Shown here: positions 33,393 to 43,522 of the stretch, in pieces | How the letters are laid out: each line of letters opens with the position of its first letter | How positions within the stretch are numbered: the first letter of the stretch is position 1 | Assembly (NCBI RefSeq): GCF_003544855.1 | Contig: NZ_CP032101.1 | Coordinates: forward strand, 2,728,001 to 2,792,000 | Length of the DNA stretch: 64,000 nt | DNA from: Malaciobacter marinus | GTDB lineage: Bacteria > Campylobacterota > Campylobacteria > Campylobacterales > Arcobacteraceae | Direction: 5' to 3' | The notes under the pieces: model-generated | Database searches by the model: none | Seen by the model: the letters and a program-made list of their open reading frames with translations, nothing else | Told to the model about the DNA's origin: nothing | Program-made: the position numbers and the translations under genes

Positions 33393-34424
33393 ATGGATGA
33401 TAATCAAAAAAAGTCACTTGATTTAGCAATTAAGCAAATTGATAAAGCTTTTGGAAAAGGTACTTTAATTAGACTTGGAGATAAAGAAGTCGTACCAACA
33501 GAAGCGATTTCAACTGGTTCACTTGGACTTGATTTAGCATTAGGTGTAGGAGGACTTCCAAAAGGTAGAGTAATTGAAATCTATGGACCTGAAAGTTCAG
33601 GTAAAACAACTCTAACTTTACATGCAATAGCAGAGTGCCAAAAAGCAGGTGGAGTTTGTGCCTTTATTGATGCAGAACATGCACTAGATACAATATATGC
33701 AAGAAATCTTGGAGTTGATATTGATAACTTACTTGTTTCACAACCTGATTATGGAGAACAAGCTTTAGAGATTTTAGAAACAGTTGTAAGAAGTGGTGCT
33801 GTTAATCTAGTAGTAATTGACTCAGTAGCAGCTCTTACTCCAAAAGTAGAGATTGATGGAGATATGGACGACCAACAAGTAGGTGTTCAAGCAAGACTTA
33901 TGAGTAAAGCTTTAAGAAAAATTACTAGTATAATGAACAAAATGGGAACAACAGTAATTTTTATTAACCAAATTAGAATGAAAATTGGAATGACAGGATA
34001 TGGAAGTCCTGAAACTACAACTGGTGGAAATGCACTTAAATTCTACTCTTCTGTAAGATTAGATATTAGAAGAATTGCAACACTTAAACAAGCAGAAGAG
34101 AGTATAGGAAATAGAGCTAAAGTTAAAGTTGTAAAAAATAAAGTTGCACCTCCATTTAAAATAGCTGAATTTGATATTATGTTTGGAGAGGGTATTTCTA
34201 AAATGGGTGAGCTTATTGACTATGGTGTTAAACTTGATATTGTTGATAAAGCAGGAGCTTGGTTTAGTTATGGAGATTCAAAAATAGGTCAAGGAAAAGA
34301 GAATTCAAAACAGTTCTTAAAAGACAATCCTGAAATTGCAGCAGAAATTGAAGCAAAAATTCTACAAGCTATGGGATTAGATAGTAATATGCATGAAATT
34401 GAAACTACAGAAGAAGAAAAATAG
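33393..34424 (+). CDS. recA: Recombinase RecA
   Basis: ATP-dependent strand-exchange protein for homologous recombination and repair. Walker A is [10 protein letters not shown] (about residue 66). The conserved [13 protein letters not shown] Walker B, loop L1 around [18 protein letters not shown], and loop L2 around [23 protein letters not shown] are all intact. At 343 residues it is full length with an acidic C-terminal tail. It begins the conserved recA-eno-FtsB-like-AMIN order. A strong terminator separates it from eno. The long near-identical repeats of the flagellin array are potential RecA substrates. Confidence 0.99.
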   Translation: MDDNQKKSLDLAIKQIDKAFGKGTLIRLGDKEVVPTEAISTGSLGLDLALGVGGLPKGRVIEIYGPESSGKTTLTLHAIAECQKAGGVCAFIDAEHALDTIYARNLGVDIDNLLVSQPDYGEQALEILETVVRSGAVNLVVIDSVAALTPKVEIDGDMDDQQVGVQARLMSKALRKITSIMNKMGTTVIFINQIRMKIGMTGYGSPETTTGGNALKFYSSVRLDIRRIATLKQAEESIGNRAKVKVVKNKVAPPFKIAEFDIMFGEGISKMGELIDYGVKLDIVDKAGAWFSYGDSKIGQGKENSKQFLKDNPEIAAEIEAKILQAMGLDSNMHEIETTEEEK

Positions 34425-34440
34425 AACTTTACTAAATTTT

Positions 34441-34477
34441 AAATATCAAAAAAGATAATCTTTTTTGATATTTTCTT
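34441..34477 (+). terminator. Terminator after recA
   Basis: A 15-bp perfect stem, left arm 34441-34455 (ending AAAAAAGA) and right arm 34459-34473, with loop TAA, runs into TTTTC. It starts 16 bases after the recA stop. Confidence 0.8.
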
Positions 34478-34532
34478 TCATAAAACCTAACTTAAAACAT
34501 CTTATAAAAGCAATTACCAATTAACTTTTTTG

Positions 34533-34538
34533 TATAAT
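34533..34538 (+). promoter_or_regulatory. -10 element of eno
   Basis: TATAAT preceded by TTTTTTG, 34 bases before the GTG start of eno and downstream of the recA terminator. No clear -35. Confidence 0.55.
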
Positions 34539-34560
34539 ATTTAAAAATTTTGTAACTTAA

Positions 34561-35847
<1,287 letters not shown>

Positions 35848-35851
35848 TTAG

Positions 35852-36094
35852 ATGAAGCAAAAAATTCATGAGCTAAAAAAATTTAGTGTAATAGCAATTG
35901 TCTCAGTTGTTATTACACTTTTTCTTAGTTATCATGCAGCAATACTTTTATTTGGAAGTAATTCATTGGATGTTTATAGTTCTTTAAAAGATAAAAGGGT
36001 ATATTTAGTCAATGAAATAAAAAGATTACAAGAAGAGAATGCCCACTTACAAAAAGAGTATTTTGAATTAAAAAACTTGGAGCCAGAACAATGA
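35852..36094 (+). CDS. FtsB/DivIC-like septum formation protein
   Basis: An 80-residue protein with a short basic N-terminus, one membrane segment (about residues 13-34, VIAIVSVVITLFLSYHAAILLF) and a coiled coil (KDKRVYLVNEIKRLQEENAHLQKEYFELKNL). This plan is that of FtsB and DivIC, which join FtsL in the divisome. Position right after eno is a well-known place for ftsB-like genes in Proteobacteria and Campylobacterota. It overlaps the next gene by 4 bases. Confidence 0.82.
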   Translation: MKQKIHELKKFSVIAIVSVVITLFLSYHAAILLFGSNSLDVYSSLKDKRVYLVNEIKRLQEENAHLQKEYFELKNLEPEQ

Positions 36095-36798
36095 AAAAAA
36101 TATCTTTATTTATAGCATTATTAATTCTATCATCAAGCTTAAGTGCAAGGGAAAATCCTTTTGAAACAACACAAGCTTACAATGAAGAAGTAGCAAGACT
36201 TATGGAAATAAAAGAGAGTTATCCTGATGAGTTTGAAAATCAAGAAAAGATCTACATAGAAGAAATTCAAGAAAAGATGAAAGCTAATAGTATAAATAAA
36301 GATACTAAAAATGTAGAGAAAAAAGCAAAGATAAAAGCTTCTGAATTAACAGAAGATAAAATCAAAAAACTGATTACTCAAGCTCAAGAAAAGACTGTAA
36401 ATGAAACTAAAAAGTTTGTACAGGAGCTAAAAAAGCAAGAAAAAGAAGAGATTATTTATGTAAAACCTAGAACAGATGTATCTTTTGAAAAAGAGTTACT
36501 ACCGTTTTTAAAGTTTGAATATACTAATGTTAAACTTCAAATAAATACAAAATATAATGTATTTAAGAAATTCACATTACCAAATCAAAATAAAATAATC
36601 TTAGATTTTCATGCAAAAGAGAATTTTTATACAAAAAGAGAAGACTTAAACTCAACAAACTTTACAAGAATAACTGTAGGCAATCATAAAAAAGATAAAT
36701 TTTTTAGAGTTGTTGTAGAGTTAACTGACACTCCTGATAATTATGAAGTTACTTACACAAATGGTCAAGTAACAATTTTTAGATTAGAGCAGATGTAA
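36091..36798 (+). CDS. AMIN-domain periplasmic protein
   Basis: A 235-residue exported protein. A signal peptide covers about residues 1-19 (KKISLFIALLILSSSLSA, cleavage before RENPF). A charged helical region follows (residues 30-145). The C-terminal AMIN-like domain (about residues 150-233) has the pattern FLKFEYTNVKLQINTKYN... KIILDFH... RITVGNHKKDKFFRVVVELTD. AMIN domains bind peptidoglycan or target secretin and amidase complexes. The C. jejuni gene in this position is, as I recall, a known periplasmic glycoprotein. The overlap with the FtsB-like gene suggests a cell-envelope role. Confidence 0.78.
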   Translation: MKKISLFIALLILSSSLSARENPFETTQAYNEEVARLMEIKESYPDEFENQEKIYIEEIQEKMKANSINKDTKNVEKKAKIKASELTEDKIKKLITQAQEKTVNETKKFVQELKKQEKEEIIYVKPRTDVSFEKELLPFLKFEYTNVKLQINTKYNVFKKFTLPNQNKIILDFHAKENFYTKREDLNSTNFTRITVGNHKKDKFFRVVVELTDTPDNYEVTYTNGQVTIFRLEQM

Positions 36799-36808
36799 AA
36801 CATCTGCT

Positions 36809-37972
36809 TTAAGAAGCTTTTACCTTTTTTATTCCTAAATAATTTGTTAAAATCCTAATTACTATCATTACTATTAAAACTTCTAAAATCGATGCTAAAA
36901 TAAATGCGTAATAGTAAAATTGTGTAATCGCATGGCTTTGATAAGCAAGTGTAGTTACTGCAATTAATAGTGTAAGTGGCATTGAGTGAGATAAACCTAA
37001 CATAAAAAACTTGTTTACTCCCATCTCTTTTATAAAAAGCAACGAAGCAACTAATCTAATAAATATCATAGCAAAAACAATTAAAAAGGCAGTTACTATA
37101 AGTCCATCATGAAAAAGCTCTTCAAGTTCAAATGACGAGCCAACATAAATGAAAAATATAGGAACTAACCAACCAAAACCAAAGTGCTCCAATTTATGTG
37201 GTAGCTGTTTATTATGTTCAAAGAATGTTGTAATAAAAGTACCTGCAATAAATGCACCAAATGCAACTTCAAGTTTCAAATAAATCATAACTGCAATCAT
37301 AACAAAGAAAATAGCCATAGATACTCGTATATCTTGTTCTTGGTTATCTTCTGTTGGCATTAAATATGTTTTTATTTCAGGATACCACCAAACTACATTA
37401 TTAAATAGTTTATACAATATAGTCATTAAAATCATAAAAACTATAAATAAAAGCATAGTTTTGTAAAACTCCCAAGTTAAACCAAACTCAAGAATCGCTG
37501 ATACTGTTGTAAGTGCAAAAATCGATACAATCTCACCAATTAATCCCACAACAATTGCCATTCTTATCCATTCTACATCACCATACTCTTTTTTTAATGC
37601 AGCTAAGATACCAATGGAAATTAAAGGTAAAGTCACAATAAAAATATTTCCGAGTTTAAAATACATAGTAATAGCAGCAGATAAAGAAAAAAGTATTACA
37701 TTGTAAAAAAGTGATTTTTTTAATATAACTGAGGGGATATTTATTAACTTTCTTAAATCAACTTCAAGTCCAGCTAAAAACATCAAATATAAAAAGCCAA
37801 GTTCAGCAACAAGCTCTAATAGTGGATGTTCCACTAATAAAGAAAAATATACAGCAAAAGCACCAAGCATAATTTCAATAGGAATTGTTGGTATTTTTAA
37901 TACTCTTGAAAGTAGAGGTGATGTAAATATAATTACGGATATTGTTACTATAATTAAAATTTCATCACTCAT
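36809..37972 (-). CDS. Cation:proton antiporter (CPA2, KefB/NapA-like)
   Basis: Integral membrane antiporter domain of 387 residues with 11-13 hydrophobic segments. It begins IIVTISVIIFTSPLLSRVLKIPTIPIEIMLGA, followed by the FLYLMFLAGLEVDLRKL motif typical of the Na+/H+ exchanger domain. Later features are IVVGLIGEIVSIFAL and FGAFIAGTFITTFFEHN. It has no C-terminal NAD-binding (TrkA-N) domain, so it is the short form. The ion exchanged (Na+ or K+ for H+) cannot be told. It is followed by bioB upstream on the same strand with a 9-base gap. Confidence 0.87.
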   Translation of the reverse strand: MSDEILIIVTISVIIFTSPLLSRVLKIPTIPIEIMLGAFAVYFSLLVEHPLLELVAELGFLYLMFLAGLEVDLRKLINIPSVILKKSLFYNVILFSLSAAITMYFKLGNIFIVTLPLISIGILAALKKEYGDVEWIRMAIVVGLIGEIVSIFALTTVSAILEFGLTWEFYKTMLLFIVFMILMTILYKLFNNVVWWYPEIKTYLMPTEDNQEQDIRVSMAIFFVMIAVMIYLKLEVAFGAFIAGTFITTFFEHNKQLPHKLEHFGFGWLVPIFFIYVGSSFELEELFHDGLIVTAFLIVFAMIFIRLVASLLFIKEMGVNKFFMLGLSHSMPLTLLIAVTTLAYQSHAITQFYYYAFILASILEVLIVMIVIRILTNYLGIKKVKAS

Positions 37973-37981
37973 ATTAAACCT

Positions 37982-38833
37982 TTAGTTTCTTTCTCTTGCT
38001 ACTTTAAAACCTAATTTCTCAAGTTCATGCATATCATCTTTTGGTGATTTTCCTTGTGTTGTTAAATAATCACCAATAACAAAGGCATTTGCACCTTTTT
38101 CAAAAATTTTATATTGCTCATCACCAAACATCAACTCTCTTCCACCTGCAACCATTATTTTCTTTGCATTTGGAACCATTTTTCTAGCTAATGTAATTAA
38201 TTCAAAAGCTTCTTCTTTACTCACAGAGTTTTCTACAAGAGGTAAAGCCTCATTTGGGTGAAAAAAGTTTAAGGGTACATTCATAGGTTCCAATGAAGCG
38301 ATTGACTCAAGCATTGATACTCTTTGCTCTTGTGTTTCACCTAATCCAAAAATTCCTCCACATATTAATCTTAAACCAACTTCTTTTACATTTTTACAAG
38401 TTTCATATCTCTCTTCCCAAGTATGAGTTGTAACAATCTCTTTATAAAAATCTTGTGCAGTTTCAAGATTGTGGTTATAAGCATCAACTCCTGCTTCTTT
38501 AAGTGTTTCTAACTGTTCAACTGAAGCTGTTCCATTACATGCAATTAAAATAAGTCCTAGATTCTCTTTTTTAACGGCTTGTGCTGCTTCACATACAAAA
38601 GCCAATCTTTTATCAGTTAAACCTTTTCCAGCTGTAACTAAACAAAAACCATTTGCATTATTTTCTTTTGCCATTTTTGCCTCTTTTACGATTTGCTCAA
38701 TAGCTTTTTTCTTATATCTTTGAATATCAGCTTTATATTTAACACTTTGTGTACAGAACTTACAGTCTTCATTACATGTACCACTTTCAATATTACAAAT
38801 AGCACATAAAAATATCTCTTTATTATCGTTCAT
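37982..38833 (-). CDS. bioB: Biotin synthase
   Basis: Radical SAM enzyme that inserts sulfur into dethiobiotin. The 4Fe-4S motif is CNEDCKFC (Cys 20, 24 and 27). The conserved QSVKYKADIQRY, YNHNLETAQDFYKEIVTTHTW, GGIFGLGET and MVAGGRELMFGD segments follow. At 283 residues it lacks the C-terminal extension of E. coli BioB but fits the shorter epsilonproteobacterial form. No other bio genes are nearby. Its start overlaps the phosphoesterase gene by 11 bases. Confidence 0.92.
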   Translation of the reverse strand: MNDNKEIFLCAICNIESGTCNEDCKFCTQSVKYKADIQRYKKKAIEQIVKEAKMAKENNANGFCLVTAGKGLTDKRLAFVCEAAQAVKKENLGLILIACNGTASVEQLETLKEAGVDAYNHNLETAQDFYKEIVTTHTWEERYETCKNVKEVGLRLICGGIFGLGETQEQRVSMLESIASLEPMNVPLNFFHPNEALPLVENSVSKEEAFELITLARKMVPNAKKIMVAGGRELMFGDEQYKIFEKGANAFVIGDYLTTQGKSPKDDMHELEKLGFKVARERN

Positions 38834-39335
38834 ATCTAAACTCTTCTTTCATAAAATTATTTGTATTTATATCTTTATAATAGTAAGTAATTATATACTC
38901 ATTTTTATTAATTTCAAGCAAGGCACACTCAATCAAAGGTTTTTCACGTGCACATATTTCTCCTGGATTAATAAATAAAGTACCATTATTATAACTACAC
39001 TCAAACTTATGAGTATGTCCAAAAATAACAATATCACTATCTGCATTTAAATAATAAGGAAGATGCATAAGCTTAAATTTTATATCTTTAATCTTAAAAT
39101 AATATGGTTCTTTTTGAATATTATACTCATTTGACAAAGATAATAAACTCCTGTCATTATTGCCAAAAACAGTAACATACACTAACTTTGAATTTTGTAA
39201 TAATTTTAAATTATCTTCAATACATAAGTCACCTGCATGTATTAAATAGTTTGCACCTTTTTGTTTTAAGTGGTTTATTGCAAGTTCAGTATAGTCACTT
39301 TTTGTGTGACTATCTGATAATATTCCTATTTTCAT
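38823..39335 (-). CDS. YfcE/MJ0936-type metallophosphoesterase
   Basis: A calcineurin-like phosphodiesterase of 170 residues. Metal-binding motifs are all present: GILSDSHTKSD, LIHAGDLC, VFGNNDRSLL, VIFGHTHKFEC and the final LFINPGEIC. Enzymes of this family hydrolyse phosphodiesters in vitro; the natural substrate is unknown. It ends just inside bioB and starts 1 base after the end of topA, so topA, this gene and bioB are probably cotranscribed. Confidence 0.88.
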   Translation of the reverse strand: MKIGILSDSHTKSDYTELAINHLKQKGANYLIHAGDLCIEDNLKLLQNSKLVYVTVFGNNDRSLLSLSNEYNIQKEPYYFKIKDIKFKLMHLPYYLNADSDIVIFGHTHKFECSYNNGTLFINPGEICAREKPLIECALLEINKNEYIITYYYKDINTNNFMKEEFRYER

Positions 39336-39336
39336 T

Positions 39337-41721
39337 TTATTTTTTTGTAGTACTTGTACTACTTTTCTTTGTTGTTGTTTTTTTTGCAGGTGCTTTTTTT
39401 GTAGTTGTTTTTTTTGCAGGTGCTTTCTTAGTTGTTGTTTTTTTAGTTGTTTTTGATTTTGGGTCTTTTTTGATTATCTCTTCACACTCTTCTAAAGTTA
39501 AATCTTCTGCAACTTTACCTTTAGGAATTTTAAAGTTTTTTCTTCCTTGTTTAATATAAGCACCATATCTACCATTTAATATTTGTATTTTTTCTTTTTC
39601 AAATATCTTAATTGTTGCTTTTGCTTTTGCTTCATCAAGCTCTTTGATTACTTCTAAAGCTCTTGGTAACTCTATTTTATATGGGTCATCTGTTTTAAGA
39701 GAATAAAATCTACTATCAATTTGTAAATATGGACCAAACCGTCCTATATTAGCAATAATATCTTCACCTTTATCATTTTTTCCAACAACTCTTGGTAAAG
39801 TAAATAAATAAAGTGCTTCATCAAGTGTAATAGTATCCATATTTAAATGATCAGGAATTGCAACAAATTTTGGCTTTTCTTCATCATCTTTTGTTCCAAT
39901 TTGAATAAAAGGACCAAATCTTCCAACTCTTGCACTTACAGGTTTTTTAGATTCTGGGTCTATTCCTATTTCTCTTATTTGTAAATAATCTTCTTTATTT
40001 ACACTACTCTCTTTTTCTTCAATTCTTTTTTTGAAATCACCATAAAAATCTTGCATTACTTGTTCCCAAGCAATTTTACCCTCAGCAATATTATCAAACT
40101 CTTCTTCTATTTTTGCAGTAAATCCCAAGTCCAATATCTCAGCAAAATGGTCTGTTAAAAATGAATTTACAATTTCACCTGTTGCAGTAGGAGCTAATTT
40201 CTTATCTTCTGTTTTTACCACATACTCTCTTTGTTGTATTGTTGAGATTGTTGGTGCATAAGTTGATGGTCTTCCAATTCCTTCACTTTCAAGTTTTTTT
40301 ACTAAACTAGCTTCTGTATATCTTGCAGGTGGTTTTGTAAATAACTGTTCTAAATCTAGTTTTTCTAAATCTAATACAGTTCCTTTTTTTATTGTTGGTA
40401 AGATTTTTTCACTACTATCAAGTGCACTTTCAGGATTATCACTTCCCTCAGTGTATGCTTTCATAAATCCTGCAAAAATAATTCTTTGTCCCTTTGATTG
40501 AAACTCATACTCTTTATCTTTTCCAGCTTCAATTTTATATGTTGTATTTGCCATTTTAGCAGGAGCCATTTGTGTTGCTAGTGTTCTTTTCCAAATAAGT
40601 GAATAAAGTTTAAATTGTGCATTATCAACATAAGCTTTTATATCACTTGGTTTTAGTGCTAAATTAACAGGTCTAATTGCTTCATGGGCTTCTTGTGCAC
40701 CTTTTGCTTTTGATTTATAAAGTCTTGGCTTATTAAGTGAATAATCTTTCCCATACTCTTGCTCAATTACTTCTTTTGCTGCACTTGTTGCTACTTTTGA
40801 AAGGTTTAAAGAGTCAGTTCTCATATAAGTGATTAAACCACCTGTATGATTTGGAATATTACCAACATTTCCTTCATATAGTTGTTGTGCTATAACCATT
40901 GTTTGTTTAACAGAAAAGCCAAGTTTTCTACTTGCTTCTTGTTGTAGTGTTGAAGTTGTAAAAGGAGCTGCTGGATTTCTATTTGATTCTTTCTCTTCTA
41001 TATCTACAAGTTCAAAAATTCCTTGATTAATAGAAGCCTCAATCTGTTTTGCTTCTTCTTCATTTGTTACTTTTTTTGATTTTGAATTGATTTTTGCAAG
41101 TTCTGCTTTTAAATTTGGATTAATAAAATCAGCTTTTATTTTCCAATACTCTTCTGGCTTAAACTCTCTAATCTCATTCTCTCTATCTACAATAATTCTA
41201 ACAGCAACAGATTGAACTCTACCAGCACTAAGTCCATATCTTACTTTTTTCCAAAGTAGTGGAGATAATTCATATCCAACTGCTCTGTCTAAAATTCTTC
41301 TTGCTTGTTGTGCATCAACTAAGTTTTGATCAACATCACGGGGGTTTTTAATAGCTTTTAAGATTGCATCTTTAGTAATTTCATGAAAAACAATTCTTTT
41401 TATAGGGTTTTTTTCAACTTTCAAAGCAGGAATCAAGTGCCAGGCAATGGCTTCTCCCTCTCTATCCTCATCGGCAGCTAGGTATATTACTGTATCTTTT
41501 GTAATATGCTTTTTCAAATCTGCTATTACTTTTCTTTTATCTGTTGAAATCAAATACTGAGGCTTAAAATTATTTTGTGGATCAAAGCCTAATTTTGATT
41601 TTGGTAAATCTCTAACATGCCCCATAGAGGCCATAACTGTGTAACTTTTATCAAGAAACTTTGAAATTGTTTTTGCTTTTGCAGGTGACTCAACTATTAC
41701 TAAATTCTTCAAACTTTTCAA
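39337..41721 (-). CDS. topA: DNA topoisomerase I with a Lys/Thr/Ala-rich tail
   Basis: Type IA topoisomerase that relaxes negative supercoils. The TOPRIM domain begins LVIVESPAKAKTISKFL and contains AADEDREGEAIAWHL. The catalytic Tyr is in HTGGLITYMRTDS (about residue 297). The C-terminal region has two GRFGPF/GRFGPY repeats and a GRYGAYIKQG repeat instead of Cys4 zinc fingers; only one Cys is left there. The last 40 residues are a histone-H1-like tail of KKAPAKKTTT repeats, suited to DNA binding. At 794 residues it is longer than typical for the phylum because of the tail. The start MKSLKNLVIVES is well placed. Confidence 0.96.
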   Translation of the reverse strand: MKSLKNLVIVESPAKAKTISKFLDKSYTVMASMGHVRDLPKSKLGFDPQNNFKPQYLISTDKRKVIADLKKHITKDTVIYLAADEDREGEAIAWHLIPALKVEKNPIKRIVFHEITKDAILKAIKNPRDVDQNLVDAQQARRILDRAVGYELSPLLWKKVRYGLSAGRVQSVAVRIIVDRENEIREFKPEEYWKIKADFINPNLKAELAKINSKSKKVTNEEEAKQIEASINQGIFELVDIEEKESNRNPAAPFTTSTLQQEASRKLGFSVKQTMVIAQQLYEGNVGNIPNHTGGLITYMRTDSLNLSKVATSAAKEVIEQEYGKDYSLNKPRLYKSKAKGAQEAHEAIRPVNLALKPSDIKAYVDNAQFKLYSLIWKRTLATQMAPAKMANTTYKIEAGKDKEYEFQSKGQRIIFAGFMKAYTEGSDNPESALDSSEKILPTIKKGTVLDLEKLDLEQLFTKPPARYTEASLVKKLESEGIGRPSTYAPTISTIQQREYVVKTEDKKLAPTATGEIVNSFLTDHFAEILDLGFTAKIEEEFDNIAEGKIAWEQVMQDFYGDFKKRIEEKESSVNKEDYLQIREIGIDPESKKPVSARVGRFGPFIQIGTKDDEEKPKFVAIPDHLNMDTITLDEALYLFTLPRVVGKNDKGEDIIANIGRFGPYLQIDSRFYSLKTDDPYKIELPRALEVIKELDEAKAKATIKIFEKEKIQILNGRYGAYIKQGRKNFKIPKGKVAEDLTLEECEEIIKKDPKSKTTKKTTTKKAPAKKTTTKKAPAKKTTTKKSSTSTTKK
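39372..39440 (-). repeat. 30-base tandem repeat encoding the topA tail
   Basis: Slightly more than two imperfect copies of a 30-base unit, each coding for ten residues of the form KKTTTKKAPA. It is in frame, so gain or loss of a unit would change tail length without breaking the gene. Confidence 0.7.
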
Positions 41722-41781
41722 CCCTTACGCTATTTTTTAAAGTGGAAAGTGTATCATAAATTAATTAATAGATAATTAAGC

Positions 41782-42552
41782 TTAATAAATAATCACCTCT
41801 TCTTCTAAATTTATATCAAATTTTTCTTTAACTCTTTTTTGGGCTAAATTTATTAAATAAACTGCATCTTCAAAAGTTCCATTACCACTATTTACTAAAA
41901 AATTTGCATGCTCTTTTGAAAAAGACATTGAGCCTTTTTGCATACCTTTTAATCCAACTTCTTCGATTAACCTTCCTGCAAAATCTCCTTTTGGGTTTTT
42001 AAAACATGACCCAGCACTTGCCATTTGAGGTTGATTATCTCTCATTTTATTAAATTGCTTTAATCTATCTTTACAAAATCCACTTTGTACTTCTAAAACT
42101 ACTTCATAAACTATTGTATTAATTTTTGTACTTCTATAAGTGTATTGTATATCTTCTTTATTTATATATCCATCTTTTGTTTTAATACAAATAATGTGAT
42201 TAAAAATTTCCCATGATTTTAATCCCGCATTCATTTTTACAACACCGCCCATTGTTCCAGGCAATTTTGCTAAAAATTCTAAATGTCCTATATCATTTTT
42301 TCTACAATAACTTAATAACTTGCCAGAACTTGTTGCACAACCTACATAAAGTCTATTATTCTCTTGTTTTATATAATCAAAATTTTTTCCAAGTATAGCA
42401 AACTTTGGATGATTATTTGAAACTAAAATATTATTTGCTTTTCCTATTATTGTATAATCATCATAATCACCAATCTCTTCAATTAGTTTTATATCAGCTA
42501 TTGGCCCTATTTTAATTGAAGAGTATTTTGAAAAATCTATTTGCTTAATCAC
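41782..42552 (-). CDS. murB: UDP-N-acetylenolpyruvoylglucosamine reductase
   Basis: Second enzyme of UDP-MurNAc synthesis, an FAD protein of 256 residues. It shows SSIKIGPIADIKLI, IIGKANNILVSN, FLAKLPGTMGGVVKMNAG, the catalytic Ser region PQMASAGSCFKNPKGDFAGRLIEEVGLKG and SFSKEHANFLVN with the catalytic Glu following. The short length fits the type II MurB without the extra C-terminal insert. Its start overlaps mqnD by 4 bases. Confidence 0.96.
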   Translation of the reverse strand: MIKQIDFSKYSSIKIGPIADIKLIEEIGDYDDYTIIGKANNILVSNNHPKFAILGKNFDYIKQENNRLYVGCATSSGKLLSYCRKNDIGHLEFLAKLPGTMGGVVKMNAGLKSWEIFNHIICIKTKDGYINKEDIQYTYRSTKINTIVYEVVLEVQSGFCKDRLKQFNKMRDNQPQMASAGSCFKNPKGDFAGRLIEEVGLKGMQKGSMSFSKEHANFLVNSGNGTFEDAVYLINLAQKRVKEKFDINLEEEVIIY

Positions 42553-43412
42553 TTGTTTCTTAAATCCTCATACTCACTTGGAATTAAAAAATCTTTTGCT
42601 TTGATTAAATTTTCATAAAATCCATGTTTGTATCCAAGTTCAAAAAGTTTATCAAGTGCTTTATACTGAACTTCACTTAAATTTACTGATTCATCATTTG
42701 CATATAAATCTAAATATTTATCTAATGTAGAAGCATCAACTCTAATAAGACCTTTTTCAAGTAACATTGTAGCTAGAACTTTTCTATTTTTATTCGCAAC
42801 ATCAACAGCTTTTATTAAAGTATTTTCATAATCAATTGCACTATGAAGAGGAATTGATCTTCTTAAACACATTCCTCCAAGTGGTAAGGGTAAACCTCCA
42901 CCACTTAAATCTTCCCAAATATCCCACATCTCTTTTTCGACTTCAAGTTCATCATTATAATTTAAAATTGACTCATGAATTAAAACACCAGCATCAACTG
43001 TTCCTTCAATCACAGCTTTTTCAATATCTAAAAAGTTCATGTAAGTAATTCTAGCTTCTGGATAAGCTATTTTAAAAAGTAATGCATTTGTTGTAAACTC
43101 TCCACTAAGAGCTACTTTAAAGTTTTTCTTGAGTTTTTTATCTTTTCTTTTTACTAATTTTGGTCCATAACCTTGTCCAAATGATACAGCAGTTTTTAAT
43201 AATGCATAATCATCTTTAACAAAAGGGTACAAAGCAAATGATATAGCACAAATATCATATTCACCTTTTAAAGTAGCCTGATTTAATGTTTCTATATCAG
43301 CTGCTATATTTTCAAATTTGGCATCTTTTGCACCAACCCAACCAAATTTAATAGCATAGTACATAAATATATCATCTGCATCTGGAGAATGTGCAACAGT
43401 TATTGTTTTCAA
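42549..43412 (-). CDS. mqnD: 1,4-dihydroxy-6-naphthoate synthase of the futalosine pathway
   Basis: MqnD converts cyclic dehypoxanthine futalosine to dihydroxynaphthoate in the menaquinone pathway used by Campylobacterota. The sequence begins ITVAHSPDADDIFMYYAI, the MqnA/MqnD family signature. It continues with YDICAISFALYPFVKDDYALL, SFGQGYGPKLV, VALSGEFTTNALLF, VDAGVLIHESIL and SGGGLPLPLGGMCL. The length of 287 residues is normal. It is the first gene of a unit with murB. Menaquinone is the expected electron acceptor of the nuo-encoded complex. Confidence 0.92.
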   Translation of the reverse strand: MKTITVAHSPDADDIFMYYAIKFGWVGAKDAKFENIAADIETLNQATLKGEYDICAISFALYPFVKDDYALLKTAVSFGQGYGPKLVKRKDKKLKKNFKVALSGEFTTNALLFKIAYPEARITYMNFLDIEKAVIEGTVDAGVLIHESILNYNDELEVEKEMWDIWEDLSGGGLPLPLGGMCLRRSIPLHSAIDYENTLIKAVDVANKNRKVLATMLLEKGLIRVDASTLDKYLDLYANDESVNLSEVQYKALDKLFELGYKHGFYENLIKAKDFLIPSEYEDLRNK

Positions 43413-43494
43413 AACTTGTCCTTAATATTATAGTTTTTAGTAATTAATTAAAGAAAGATTGTATCACTTTATGAATTATTATTTGGTTAGATAT

Positions 43495-43522
43495 AAACAA
43501 AGTAGTTTTAACTACTTTGTTT
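43495..43522 (-). terminator. Terminator of the Bax-like gene
   Basis: AAACAAAGTAG 43495-43505 pairs with CTACTTTGTTT 43512-43522 around TTTTAA. The right arm includes the gene's stop codon. On the minus strand the stem is followed by TTTAT-type sequence. Confidence 0.7.
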
